Shown here piece by piece: positions 16,979 through 24,953 of a DNA stretch of 64,000 nt. The notes beneath the pieces are model-generated. The model worked only from the letters and a program-made list of their open reading frames with translations. It did no database searches and was not told the DNA's origin. Position 1 is the first letter of the stretch; each line of letters starts with the position of its first letter. Source of the stretch: Catellatospora sp. TT07R-123 (GTDB lineage Bacteria > Actinomycetota > Actinomycetes > Mycobacteriales > Micromonosporaceae); NCBI RefSeq assembly GCF_018327705.1, contig NZ_BNEM01000001.1, positions 930,001 through 994,000 of the forward strand, written 5' to 3'. The translations under genes were made by a program, and so were the position numbers.

Positions 16979-17667
16979 GGCGAGTCCTGGACCGCCGGCG
17001 CCGCAGCGCGCTCAGGCAACCGCGGTGGCGTCACGGTGACGACGTTCCAGCGCTCGACGATCATTCCGCGATCGACCCGAAACAGGTCGTAGAACACCCT
17101 CGGCGCTCGGCGCTCGGTGCCCACGGTCACCGTGAGCACGAACTCTCCATCGGCGACGGTGATCAGGCGGCGGCTGTAGACGGTCTGGTTGGATCGCCAG
17201 CTGTCTGCCATGGCCTGGAGGCCGTTGTCGACCAGCGGATCGTGCTGGATCAGGTGCGAGCTGAAGAAGTGCGGCAGCCGGTGGTGCCTGCCGCCGATGA
17301 GGATGGTGTCGACCATGTATTCGACCAGCCTGCCGCTGCGGGCGCTCTGCCCCGGTCTGGTGATCTCGGCGCTGCCGTCGGTCTGGCTGTGCCCGCTGGC
17401 AGTGTCGGCGACGACCGGCTGGTGGGCCGACCAGCGGTCGGCGAAGGCACCGTCGACGATCTGGAAGATGTCGAAGCCGGCGCGGACCCCGCTGTCGTCG
17501 GTGCCGTGTACGACGACGAGGTCGTCGTCGACCAGGACCCGCACGGAGCCCGCGGCGAATTCGGGTCCGAGTTCGTCCAGCAGCTGGCGGGCCCGCACCT
17601 CATGCACGCGCTGGGTGACGTAGGCGGGGACTACAGGTGGTGGTGCCGGAAGGCGGATGCCGGTCAT
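16975..17667 (-). CDS. tandem SnoaL/NTF2-like protein
   Basis: 230 aa from ATG 17667, preceded by GAGGAGCGAC; a TTG seven codons upstream lacks a ribosome site. Two copies of an NTF2-like fold are visible. The first contains LVVVHGTDDSGVRAGFDIFQIVDGAFADRWSAHQ, quoted here across the strand pair; the second contains EFVLTVTVGTERRAPRVFYD and then DRGMIVERWNVV. The D-x-F-R/Q-V-x-x-G-x-x-x-x-R-W pattern ends each copy. This matches predicted SnoaL-like aldol-condensation-type proteins, with no proven substrate. It is the first gene of the five-gene minus-strand operon. Confidence 0.75.
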   Translation of the reverse strand: MTGIRLPAPPPVVPAYVTQRVHEVRARQLLDELGPEFAAGSVRVLVDDDLVVVHGTDDSGVRAGFDIFQIVDGAFADRWSAHQPVVADTASGHSQTDGSAEITRPGQSARSGRLVEYMVDTILIGGRHHRLPHFFSSHLIQHDPLVDNGLQAMADSWRSNQTVYSRRLITVADGEFVLTVTVGTERRAPRVFYDLFRVDRGMIVERWNVVTVTPPRLPERAAAPAVQDSP

Positions 17668-17905
17668 GTCGCTCCTCGGTGTCGGCAATCAGAGCCGGCC
17701 GAGCCGTCTCTGGAGAACCAGGAGCGTGACGCTGGTGGCCCGCAGTAGACCGCAGGGTGCGGATGCCGTGCCCGTCGTCGACTCAACGCTGCGGACGACT
17801 GCCTGCCGCGGTACCGACGATCACGGGGTTTCACCTTCAGCGTACACCCGTACGAATCGGCGTTCGTCCGCCGACGGCCCGGTCACGGCCCGATCACCAG
17901 GCCGG

Positions 17906-18940
17906 TCAGCGGCCGCCGTCCGGCGCGGTGCGGCAGAGGGCGTCGACGGCCAGCCCCAGGAAGTCCAGGACGCCTGCCACGACCCGGTCCGGTGCGGCGA
18001 CCAGCTCGTCGTAGTCGATCTCCAGGGTGCGCCCGGCCACCGTCGGTATCCGGCGCAGCGGTTCCTGCCTGGCGGTGAGCGCGGTGACCAGGCGGCCGGA
18101 CTCGGCCTCGACCGCGTCCGGGTCGGTCCGGTCGTGGGTGACCTGGCGCAGGGTCCGCACCAGGTTCGCCAGTGACGCGGTGACGGTCACCGGGTCGCGA
18201 CGCAGGAACAGGTAGCGCGCCCGAGGGTAGACGCGGTCGACCGCCGGCAGCCACAGCCCGTGATAGGGATCCTTGAGCAGCAGCGTGCCCGCCGCCGGGC
18301 GGCGCCACAGCAGGTGCTGGAGCTGGCGGCGGTGCCCCCGGTATGCCTCGGTCAGGTCCTGCGCCAGCAGCCACGTCGTGTACCCGGGGATGTCGAAGTT
18401 GACGCTGAACACCATGCTGGCCATCTCGGTGGCCAGCAGCCAGGTGCACTCCTCCGGGTCCCGCGCCGCAGTGGCGTGGATGGTGCGGAACGCCGGTGCC
18501 TGCCGGTAGAGGGCCGCGAGCCCGCGTTCGGTGTCGCGGATCAGGTCGTCGGCGGTCGTGCCGTCCGGGGTGGCGGGCCGGGTGAGTTCCCAGAACCGGG
18601 GTGCGTGCAGCGCGGGGTGCTCGGCGAGCAGGCGGTGCAGCAGGGTGGTGCCGCTGCGGGGCCCGCCGAGGACGAAGACGGGGTCGGCGAGCGGGATGGC
18701 GGCGATCTCGGGGTGCCGGGCGGCCTGGCGGGCCAGCAGCAGGCGGTTGCGCAGGGGCGCGAGGACGAATTCGCGGGCCTGGTCGCGGCCCGCGCGGGTC
18801 AGGGTGCGGTCGTCGTCGAGGCTGTGGGCGAGCTGGCGCAGGCCGGTGCGGAAGTGGGGCGGGCCGAAGTCGGCGAGGTCGAGGTCGCGGCCGGCATCGG
18901 CGAGGAGGCGGTCGGGGTCGATGACCTGTGCGGTGTCCAC
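17906..18940 (-). CDS. sulfotransferase family protein
   Basis: 344 aa from GTG 18940, with GAGGTG at good distance; an in-frame GTG at 18946 overlaps that site. The PAPS 5'-phosphosulfate loop is FVLGGPRSGTTLLHRLL (~89-105), and the 3'-phosphate region is RYLFLRRDPVTVTASLANL. HxP-type motif HAPRFWELTRP follows the loop. The N-terminal ~85 aa are a helical extension seen in the larger bacterial sulfotransferases. It is soluble, and the acceptor is unknown. It diverges from a second, dissimilar sulfotransferase gene over an AT-rich 51-bp spacer. Confidence 0.85.
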   Translation of the reverse strand: MDTAQVIDPDRLLADAGRDLDLADFGPPHFRTGLRQLAHSLDDDRTLTRAGRDQAREFVLAPLRNRLLLARQAARHPEIAAIPLADPVFVLGGPRSGTTLLHRLLAEHPALHAPRFWELTRPATPDGTTADDLIRDTERGLAALYRQAPAFRTIHATAARDPEECTWLLATEMASMVFSVNFDIPGYTTWLLAQDLTEAYRGHRRQLQHLLWRRPAAGTLLLKDPYHGLWLPAVDRVYPRARYLFLRRDPVTVTASLANLVRTLRQVTHDRTDPDAVEAESGRLVTALTARQEPLRRIPTVAGRTLEIDYDELVAAPDRVVAGVLDFLGLAVDALCRTAPDGGR

Positions 18941-18953
18941 GGGCACCTCAGAG

Positions 18954-18967
18954 TTCGATACATCGAA
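18954..18967. promoter_or_regulatory. inverted repeat between the divergent sulfotransferase genes
   Basis: TTCGAT-AC-ATCGAA (6-bp perfect arms) lies in the unusually AT-rich spacer 18941-18991, within 15 bp of the minus-strand start and 25 bp of the plus-strand start. It is a plausible shared operator. Confidence 0.45.
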
Positions 18968-18991
18968 ATGTTTTAAAGATATGTTAACAGA

Positions 18992-19825
18992 ATGCTGGAG
19001 AGACCCGTGTTCATCATGTCCACGCCCCGGGCAGGCAGCACCCTGCTGTTCGAGGTGCTCGCACAGTCGCCGCGGGCGTGGACGATCGGCGGCGAGAGCC
19101 ACGCCGTCATCGAGGCGATCGAGCCGCTGCGGGCGCGCGACCGGGGCTGGGAGTCCAGCCGGCTCACCGCGGCCGACGCCACGCCGCAGGTCGTCGCCCG
19201 GCTCAGCGCCGGATTCCAGGAGCTGTGGCACGACCGCGACGGGCGCCGGCCAGGCCCGCACGACCAGCCCACCCTGCTGGAGAAGACGCCCCGCAACGCC
19301 CTGCGGCTGCCGTTCCTGGCCGCGGCGTTCCCGGACGCGCGCTTCATCTACCTGCACCGCGACCCGGCGGAGACGATCAGCAGCATGCTGGAGGGCTGGC
19401 TGACCGGCCGCTGCGTCACCTACCCGGACCTGCCCGGCTGGACCGGGCTGCCGTGGTCGTTCATGCTCGTGCCCGGCTGGCGCGAGCTGATCGGCCGCCC
19501 CGTCGCCGAGATCGCCGCGACGCAGTGGGCCACCACCACGGAGATCCTGCTCGCGGACCTGGCCGGGCTCGACCCGCACCAGTGGCTGGCCACCGACTAC
19601 CGGCGGCTGGTCGACGAGCCGACCGCCGAGACGGCCCGGATCTGCTCGTTCCTCGGCTGGCCCTACGACCGGCAGCTGACCGGTGGCGAGCTGCCGCTGT
19701 CGGCGTGGACGATCTCGGCGCCGCGGCCGGACAAGTGGCGGCGCAACGCCGAGGTGCTGGAACCGGTGCTGCCGTTGACCGAGCGCGCCGCAGCCCTGGC
19801 CAGGTCGGCCCTGGACCACCGCTGA
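18992..19825 (+). CDS. sulfotransferase family protein
   Basis: 277 aa. The PAPS loop VFIMSTPRAGSTLLFEVL lies at residues ~6-23, so the protein starts almost directly at the Rossmann strand. The 3'-phosphate motif is RFIYLHRDPAETISSMLEGW. ATG 18992 is used; a GTG at 19007 has a GGAGA at better distance and cannot be excluded. Its short N-terminus and different loop (STPRAGST against GGPRSGTT) show it is not a recent duplicate of the divergent gene. The acceptor is unknown. Confidence 0.83.
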   Translation: MLERPVFIMSTPRAGSTLLFEVLAQSPRAWTIGGESHAVIEAIEPLRARDRGWESSRLTAADATPQVVARLSAGFQELWHDRDGRRPGPHDQPTLLEKTPRNALRLPFLAAAFPDARFIYLHRDPAETISSMLEGWLTGRCVTYPDLPGWTGLPWSFMLVPGWRELIGRPVAEIAATQWATTTEILLADLAGLDPHQWLATDYRRLVDEPTAETARICSFLGWPYDRQLTGGELPLSAWTISAPRPDKWRRNAEVLEPVLPLTERAAALARSALDHR

Positions 19826-19837
19826 ACTGCGCGGCCG

Positions 19838-20761
19838 TCAGCCGAACGCGGCGGCGAGCAGCTCGTTGAGGACCGCCCCGTCCATGGCCTCGGAGTCGCT
19901 GAGCACCACGATGCGGCGGTCCGAGGCGGGCAGGCAGGCCGCGAACGAGCGGAAGCCGGAGTTCCCGCCGCTGTGGTGGAACCACTGCTCGCCGTTGAAG
20001 GAGCCGACGAAGCAGCCGTAGCCGTACCCGCGCGAGTCCGGCTCGTGGCCGGTCGCCGCGTGCTCGGCGAGCATCAGGCCGAGGTGCCGGGCGTCGAGCA
20101 GCCGCCCGGCCCGGAGGCCGTCGAGCCAGCGGATCAGGTCCCCGGTGGTCGACCAGACGTCACCGGCACCCATCGCGACGACGTCCAGCTCGTACGAGGG
20201 CACCGGCTCACCGTCGGGGCCGTGGCCCTGGGCGAGGGCCGACCGGTCGCCGGGAGATCCGACGAACGTGTCGGCCATCCCCAGCGGCTCGAAGAACTCG
20301 CGCGCGAGCACGTCGCGGTAGGGCCGGTCGGCGGCCCGCGCCACGACGTGCGCCAGCAGGACGTATCCCGGGCTGCTGTAGTGCCAGCGGTCGCCGGGGG
20401 CCGACAACGGCGGCACCTGGCCGAACGCCGCCAGCAGCTCAGGTGGTGGCAGGGGCCGGAACAGATCGATCATCGGGTACTCGTTCCAGTGCCCGAGCCC
20501 GGAGGTGTGCGCGAGCAGGTGGTGCAGCGTGATGCCGTCCCACGAGGCAGGGCAGCCGTCGATCCAGCGGCCGATGCGGTCGTCCAGGCGCAGCAGGCCG
20601 CGCTGGGCCAGCAGCAGCACCGCCGCGGCGGTGAACTGCTTGCTCACCGAAGCGATCTGGAAGCGGGTGCCGGGGGTATGGCCCGCTGCGACGACGTCGG
20701 CGAGCACCTCGTCGCCCTGCATGACCAGCAGCGTGCCCCGGAACTCCGGCATGATCGACAT
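19838..20761 (-). CDS. class C beta-lactamase-like serine hydrolase
   Basis: 307 aa with no signal peptide, so probably cytoplasmic. SxxK motif SVSK (Ser38, Lys41) in FQIASVSKQFTAA; the second motif is YSS (Tyr128-Ser130) in RWHYSSPGYVLL, where YxN is usual; the third is HHSGG near the C-terminus. Family members include esterases, D-aminopeptidases and beta-lactamases. The Asn-to-Ser change and the cytoplasmic location argue against a true beta-lactamase. It converges on the plus-strand sulfotransferase gene and diverges from the Rph gene. Confidence 0.83.
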   Translation of the reverse strand: MSIMPEFRGTLLVMQGDEVLADVVAAGHTPGTRFQIASVSKQFTAAAVLLLAQRGLLRLDDRIGRWIDGCPASWDGITLHHLLAHTSGLGHWNEYPMIDLFRPLPPPELLAAFGQVPPLSAPGDRWHYSSPGYVLLAHVVARAADRPYRDVLAREFFEPLGMADTFVGSPGDRSALAQGHGPDGEPVPSYELDVVAMGAGDVWSTTGDLIRWLDGLRAGRLLDARHLGLMLAEHAATGHEPDSRGYGYGCFVGSFNGEQWFHHSGGNSGFRSFAACLPASDRRIVVLSDSEAMDGAVLNELLAAAFG

Positions 20762-20900
20762 CAGCCGACCCTAGACCGTGACCCAGCTCGGCGCCACCTC
20801 GCGGGGCGAGAAGACGGCGCCCACCATCGGTCTGCGGCAGACCCCCGAAAGCAAAGGCAAGGAGATCACTCTCCCTGCCACTTCTAACATATAGCAAACT

Positions 20901-20920
20901 GGGGTACTTGCCGCAAGACC
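20901..20920 (+). promoter_or_regulatory. candidate rifamycin-associated element (RAE) upstream of rph
   Basis: CTTGC-C-GCAAG (20907-20917) is a perfect inverted repeat flanked by GGGGTA on the left and ACC on the right, 43 bp upstream of the rph start codon. RAEs are conserved ~19-bp inverted repeats with a CTTGC/GCAAG core found upstream of rifamycin-inactivating genes of actinomycetes. The core and position match; the outer arms are imperfect here. An AT-rich -10-like TAACAT (20885-20890) lies just upstream. Confidence 0.65.
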
Positions 20921-20960
20921 GGGGTCGTGCAGCAGAATCGTCGACCTTGGAGGTGTCGCG

Positions 20961-23558
20961 GTGAGCGAGCAGTACGTATGGGATCTGCACGAGGTCGACG
21001 AGACGCACCTCGGCGCGGTCGGCGGCAAGGGCGCCAACCTCGGGGCGCTGTCCCGGATCGCCGGCGTGACCGTGCCGCCCGGCTTCTGCGTGACGACAGC
21101 CGCCTTCCGGCGGATCATGGGGGCGGCGCCGTCGCTCGAAAGCCGACTCGACGAGCTGGCGGGCCTGGACCCGGACGACCGCGACGCGATCCGCACGGTC
21201 AGCGCCGAGATCCGGCAGGCCGTCGCCGCGATCGCCGTCCCGGACGACCTCACGCAGGCGGTCACCCGCGCCCTGGCCGAGCTCGGCGGGCAGGTCGCCT
21301 GCGCCGTCCGGTCCAGCGCGACGGCGGAGGACCTGCCGACGGCCTCCTTCGCCGGGCAGCAGGACACGTACCTGAACGTGGTGGGCCCGGCGGCGGTCCT
21401 GCAGCATGTCAGCAGGTGCTGGGCGTCGCTGTTCACCGAGCGGGCGGTCACCTACCGCCAGCGCAACGGCATCGACCACCGCACGGTCCACATGGCCGTG
21501 GTCGTGCAGCAGATGGTCCTCCCCCGGGCGGCGGGCATCATGTTCACCGCCGACCCCGTCACCTCGAACCGGACGGTGACCTCGGTGGAGGCCGGGTACG
21601 GTCTCGGCGAGGCCCTCGTCTCCGGCCTGGTGAACCCCGACGTCTACCGGGTGCGCGACGGCGAGGTCGTCGCCAGGACGATCGGAGCCAAGCAGCTCGC
21701 CGTCCTCGCCGTGCCGGGCGGCGGCACGCGCGACGTGGCGGTCGAGCCCGAGCGGCAGCGGCAGCCGGCCCTGACCGACGCGCAGGTCGTGCAGCTGGCA
21801 CAGCTCGGCCGGCGGATCGAGGCGCACTTCGGCCGTCCGCAGGACATCGAATGGTGCCTGACCGACCACGGATTCCAGATCGTCCAGAGCCGACCGATCA
21901 CCACGCTGTTCCCCGTCCCCGAGGCCGCCGACCGGGCGAACCGCGTCTACGTCTCGGTCGGCCACCAGCAGATGATGACCGACGCCATGAAGCCCCTGGG
22001 ACTGTCCTTCTGGCAGATGACGACGCCCGCGCCCATGGCCGAGGCCGGCGGCCGCCTGTTCGTCGACGTCACCCAGCGGCTGGCCTCGGCGACGGCCCGC
22101 ACGGGATTCCTGGAGCTGATGGGCAAGGCCGACCCGCTGATGCGGGACGCGCTGCAGAGCGTCCTCGACCGCGACGGCTTCATCCGGCCGCTGGCCGACG
22201 AGGGCGCCCCCAGGCCGCTGTTCGGGAGCACCCCGGCCGCGATCGAGACCGATCCGGCCGTCGTCACCGAGCTGATCGGGCAGAGTGAGGCGTCCGTCGC
22301 CGCCACGGCCCAGGAGATCCGTACGAAGTCCGGGACCGCGCTGCTCGACTTCATCCTGGCCGACATCCAGGAGCTGCGGCGGATTCTGTTCGATCCGCGC
22401 AGCCACCAGGTCTTCATGTCGGCGATGGAGGCGACCTGGTGGTTGAACGAGCAGCTGGAGGCGTGGCTGGGCGAGAAGAACGCGGCCGACGTGCTCACCC
22501 AGTCCGTGCCCCACAACGTCACGTCCGAGATGGGGCTGGCGCTGCTGGGCGTCGCCGACGTGATCCGTCCGCTTCCGGACGTGGTGGAGTTCCTGCGGCA
22601 CACCGATGGCGACGGCTTCCTCGACGAGCTGCCGAAGCTCGCGGGCGGGCAGCAGGCGCGGGAGGCGATCGAGACCTGGCTCGACCGGTACGGCATGCGC
22701 TGCGTCGGCGAGATCGACATCACCCGGCCCCGGTGGCGCGAGCGCCCCGCCACGCTCCTGCCCATGATCCTCGGCAACGTCCGCAACTTCGGGCCCGGGG
22801 CCGGCGAGCGGCGGTTCGAGCGGGGGCGGCAGGAGGCCTGGCAGCGGGAGCAGGAGCTGCTGGCCCGGCTGCGGGCCCTGCCGGACGGGCAGGACAAGGC
22901 GGAGGAGACCAAGCGACGGATCGACCGGGTCCGGACCTTCATCGGGTACCGGGAGTATCCGAAGTACGGCATGGTCAGCCGCTACTTCGTGTACAAGCAG
23001 GCCCTGCTGGCAGAGGCCGGGCGCCTCGTGCGGGCCGGGGTGCTCCGGGCGGCGGACGACATCTTTTACCTCACGTTCCAGGAGCTCCACGACGTCGTAC
23101 GCACGAACCGCGTGGACGACGAGCTGATCGACCGGCGCCGGGAGGAGTTCCGTTGGTACGAGACGCTGACGCCGCCCCGGGTGCTCACCTCGGACGGCGA
23201 GGCCGTCACCGGGACGTACCGGCGCGACGACCTGCCGGACGGTGCGCTGGTCGGCCTGCCGGTCTCCGCCGGGACCGTCGAGGGGCGGGCCCGGGTCGTC
23301 CTCGACTTGGCCAAGGCCGATCTCGAACCGGGCGACATCCTGGTCACGGCGCATACCGATCCCAGCTGGACGCCCCTGTTCGTCGCCGTCGCGGGCCTGG
23401 TGACGGAGGTCGGCGGGCTGATGACCCACGGCGCGGTGATCGCCCGCGAGTACGGCCTGCCCGCCGTCGTCGGGGTCGTGGACGCCACCCGGCTGATCCG
23501 CGACGGGCAGCGGATCCGGGTGCACGGCACCGACGGCTACCTCGAGATCCTGCCCTGA
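20961..23558 (+). CDS. rph: rifamycin-inactivating phosphotransferase (Rph)
   Basis: 865 aa, GTG start with GGAGG at 20949-20953. The family transfers the beta-phosphate of ATP to the C21 hydroxyl of rifamycins through a swinging phosphohistidine. N-terminal ATP-grasp region: VGGKGANLGALSRI and AVRSSATAEDLPTASFAGQQ. The middle part is the antibiotic-binding region, with a long charged helix before residue 660. The C-terminal swivel domain has GGLMTHGAVIAREYGLPAV with catalytic His823, 42 residues from the end as in characterised Rph. Length (about 865-870) and the RAE-like upstream repeat separate it from PEP synthase. Substrate assignment is by family, not shown here. Confidence 0.87.
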   Translation: MSEQYVWDLHEVDETHLGAVGGKGANLGALSRIAGVTVPPGFCVTTAAFRRIMGAAPSLESRLDELAGLDPDDRDAIRTVSAEIRQAVAAIAVPDDLTQAVTRALAELGGQVACAVRSSATAEDLPTASFAGQQDTYLNVVGPAAVLQHVSRCWASLFTERAVTYRQRNGIDHRTVHMAVVVQQMVLPRAAGIMFTADPVTSNRTVTSVEAGYGLGEALVSGLVNPDVYRVRDGEVVARTIGAKQLAVLAVPGGGTRDVAVEPERQRQPALTDAQVVQLAQLGRRIEAHFGRPQDIEWCLTDHGFQIVQSRPITTLFPVPEAADRANRVYVSVGHQQMMTDAMKPLGLSFWQMTTPAPMAEAGGRLFVDVTQRLASATARTGFLELMGKADPLMRDALQSVLDRDGFIRPLADEGAPRPLFGSTPAAIETDPAVVTELIGQSEASVAATAQEIRTKSGTALLDFILADIQELRRILFDPRSHQVFMSAMEATWWLNEQLEAWLGEKNAADVLTQSVPHNVTSEMGLALLGVADVIRPLPDVVEFLRHTDGDGFLDELPKLAGGQQAREAIETWLDRYGMRCVGEIDITRPRWRERPATLLPMILGNVRNFGPGAGERRFERGRQEAWQREQELLARLRALPDGQDKAEETKRRIDRVRTFIGYREYPKYGMVSRYFVYKQALLAEAGRLVRAGVLRAADDIFYLTFQELHDVVRTNRVDDELIDRRREEFRWYETLTPPRVLTSDGEAVTGTYRRDDLPDGALVGLPVSAGTVEGRARVVLDLAKADLEPGDILVTAHTDPSWTPLFVAVAGLVTEVGGLMTHGAVIAREYGLPAVVGVVDATRLIRDGQRIRVHGTDGYLEILP

Positions 23559-23589
23559 CCTATCAACCGGCTTGCTCTAGGGTGAGCCG

Positions 23590-24024
23590 ATGAAGTCGAT
23601 CAAGCAGATCCAGGTCACCTTCGACTGCCGCGAGCCCGGACGCGTCGCCCGGTTCTGGTGCGAGGTGCTCGGATACGTCCTGACGCCGGTGCCGGACGGG
23701 TTCGCCACCTGGGAGGACTACCAGCTCGCCCTGCCGCCCGAGCAGCGGGACGCGTGGGCGGCCTGCGTCGATCCCACCGGTGCCGGCCCGCGGCTGTACT
23801 TCCAGCGCGTCCCGGAGGGCAAGGTCGTCAAGAACCGGCTGCATCTCGACGTACGGGCAGGCGCCGGGCTGGTGGGCGCCGAGCGCCTGGCCGTGCTCGA
23901 AGCCGAGGGCGCACGGCTGATCGCGCTCGGCGCGACGCCTGTGCTGCTCCAGCACGCCGACGAGGAGAACGAGTCCTGCTACACGCTCCAAGACGTCGAA
24001 GGAAACGAGTTCTGCCTGGACTGA
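23590..24024 (+). CDS. VOC (glyoxalase-like) superfamily protein
   Basis: 144 aa. The opening KQIQVTFDCREPGRVARFWCEVLGY is split here by description: a beta strand followed by the VOC helix with RVARFWCEVLGY. Later NRLHLDVRAG (metal-site His region) and ESCYTLQDVEGNEFCLD (terminal Glu) complete the betaalphabetabetabeta pair. It lies 31 bp after rph in the same direction and may be co-transcribed. Some VOC proteins sequester drugs, but no substrate can be deduced. Confidence 0.82.
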   Translation: MKSIKQIQVTFDCREPGRVARFWCEVLGYVLTPVPDGFATWEDYQLALPPEQRDAWAACVDPTGAGPRLYFQRVPEGKVVKNRLHLDVRAGAGLVGAERLAVLEAEGARLIALGATPVLLQHADEENESCYTLQDVEGNEFCLD

Positions 24025-24161
24025 GCACCGCGCAGCCCACCCGCCCCCGTTCGGAGGAATCGGAGCGCACGGTTTCACCCGCAGGCGTGAGTCGCTATGT
24101 CCGTATCTGGGATGGAGTGCGAGGATGCGGACCTGACCGGCCACTGTCGAGGGAGTCTCCG

Positions 24162-24791
24162 ATGCGCCCATCCCGCCTGCTGCTCGCCTGCACGGTCGCG
24201 CTGCTCACCACCGCGGCCGTGCCCGGCGTCAGCCACGCCGCGGGTCCCGACCCGGGCACCGTCTACATCAGCAGCATCACCTACGGCGGCACCGGCTGCC
24301 CGAACGGCACCGTCGGCAGCTCGATCAGCACCGACCGGACCACCGCCACGCTGATCTTCGACGTGTTCGTCGCGTCCACCGGTTCCGGCGTGCCCGCGAC
24401 CGAGCGGCGCAAGAACTGCCAGGTCAACCTCAACCTGCACATCCCCCGGTCGCTGGCCTGGCTGGCGGCGGTGAAGATCGACCATCGCGGCTACGTACAG
24501 GTCCCGGCGGGCATGACCGGATGGCGCGGCGACACGCTCCACTCCCCCGACCTCATCGTCGGCAAGCCGGAGCAGACCGGCATCGTCGGCCCTACGGCCA
24601 AGGACTACCGGGTCACCGACTCGTACGTGCAGGCTCCGCTGTCGTCCACGCTGTGCACGTCGGAGGCGGTGCACCCGGACAACATCAACGCCGCGGTACG
24701 CCTCGACGGCGGCACCGGCAGCGGCCAGATCACCCTGGACTCGCTGGACATCCACGTCACCACGACGAACCTGCTGCCCTGCCTGAACTGA
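24162..24791 (+). CDS. secreted DUF4360-family protein
   Basis: 209 aa with a clear signal peptide (MRPSRLLLACTVALL, cleavage near SHAAG). The mature part has the family pattern: YGGTGCPNGTVGSSIS, then LIFDVFVAS, then RRKNCQVNLNLHIP and VKIDHRGYVQVPAG, with Cys residues spaced for two disulfides. GAGGGAG precedes ATG 24162. DUF4360 proteins are exported by actinomycetes and fungi, and their function is not known. It is the first of three consecutive secreted-protein genes. Confidence 0.82.
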   Translation: MRPSRLLLACTVALLTTAAVPGVSHAAGPDPGTVYISSITYGGTGCPNGTVGSSISTDRTTATLIFDVFVASTGSGVPATERRKNCQVNLNLHIPRSLAWLAAVKIDHRGYVQVPAGMTGWRGDTLHSPDLIVGKPEQTGIVGPTAKDYRVTDSYVQAPLSSTLCTSEAVHPDNINAAVRLDGGTGSGQITLDSLDIHVTTTNLLPCLN

Positions 24792-24953
24792 CCGCAAAGC
24801 GGCGGCAGGACGACGGGCCGGCACCCGGTCTCCACCAACCGCGTCCTCGACGCTTCTCCGGCAGATCGGAGGTTCAGGTCCCCATCCGTTGCCGTTCGAC
24901 GGATGTCGATGCGATTCTTGACTATCCCCTGTCGAGAACGCCTGGAGGACGCC

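Noticed and set aside
17668-17688. TTG start lengthening the NTF2-like protein by seven residues
   Set aside because: The extension contains the GAGGAG ribosome site for ATG 17667.
20439-23525. 1028-aa minus-strand frame opposite rph
   Set aside because: It is a shadow of the phosphotransferase gene, runs into the beta-lactamase-like gene out of frame and has no recognisable motif.
19838-24024. Rifamycin biosynthesis cluster around rph
   Set aside because: No polyketide synthase or AHBA genes are present; the set looks like resistance only.
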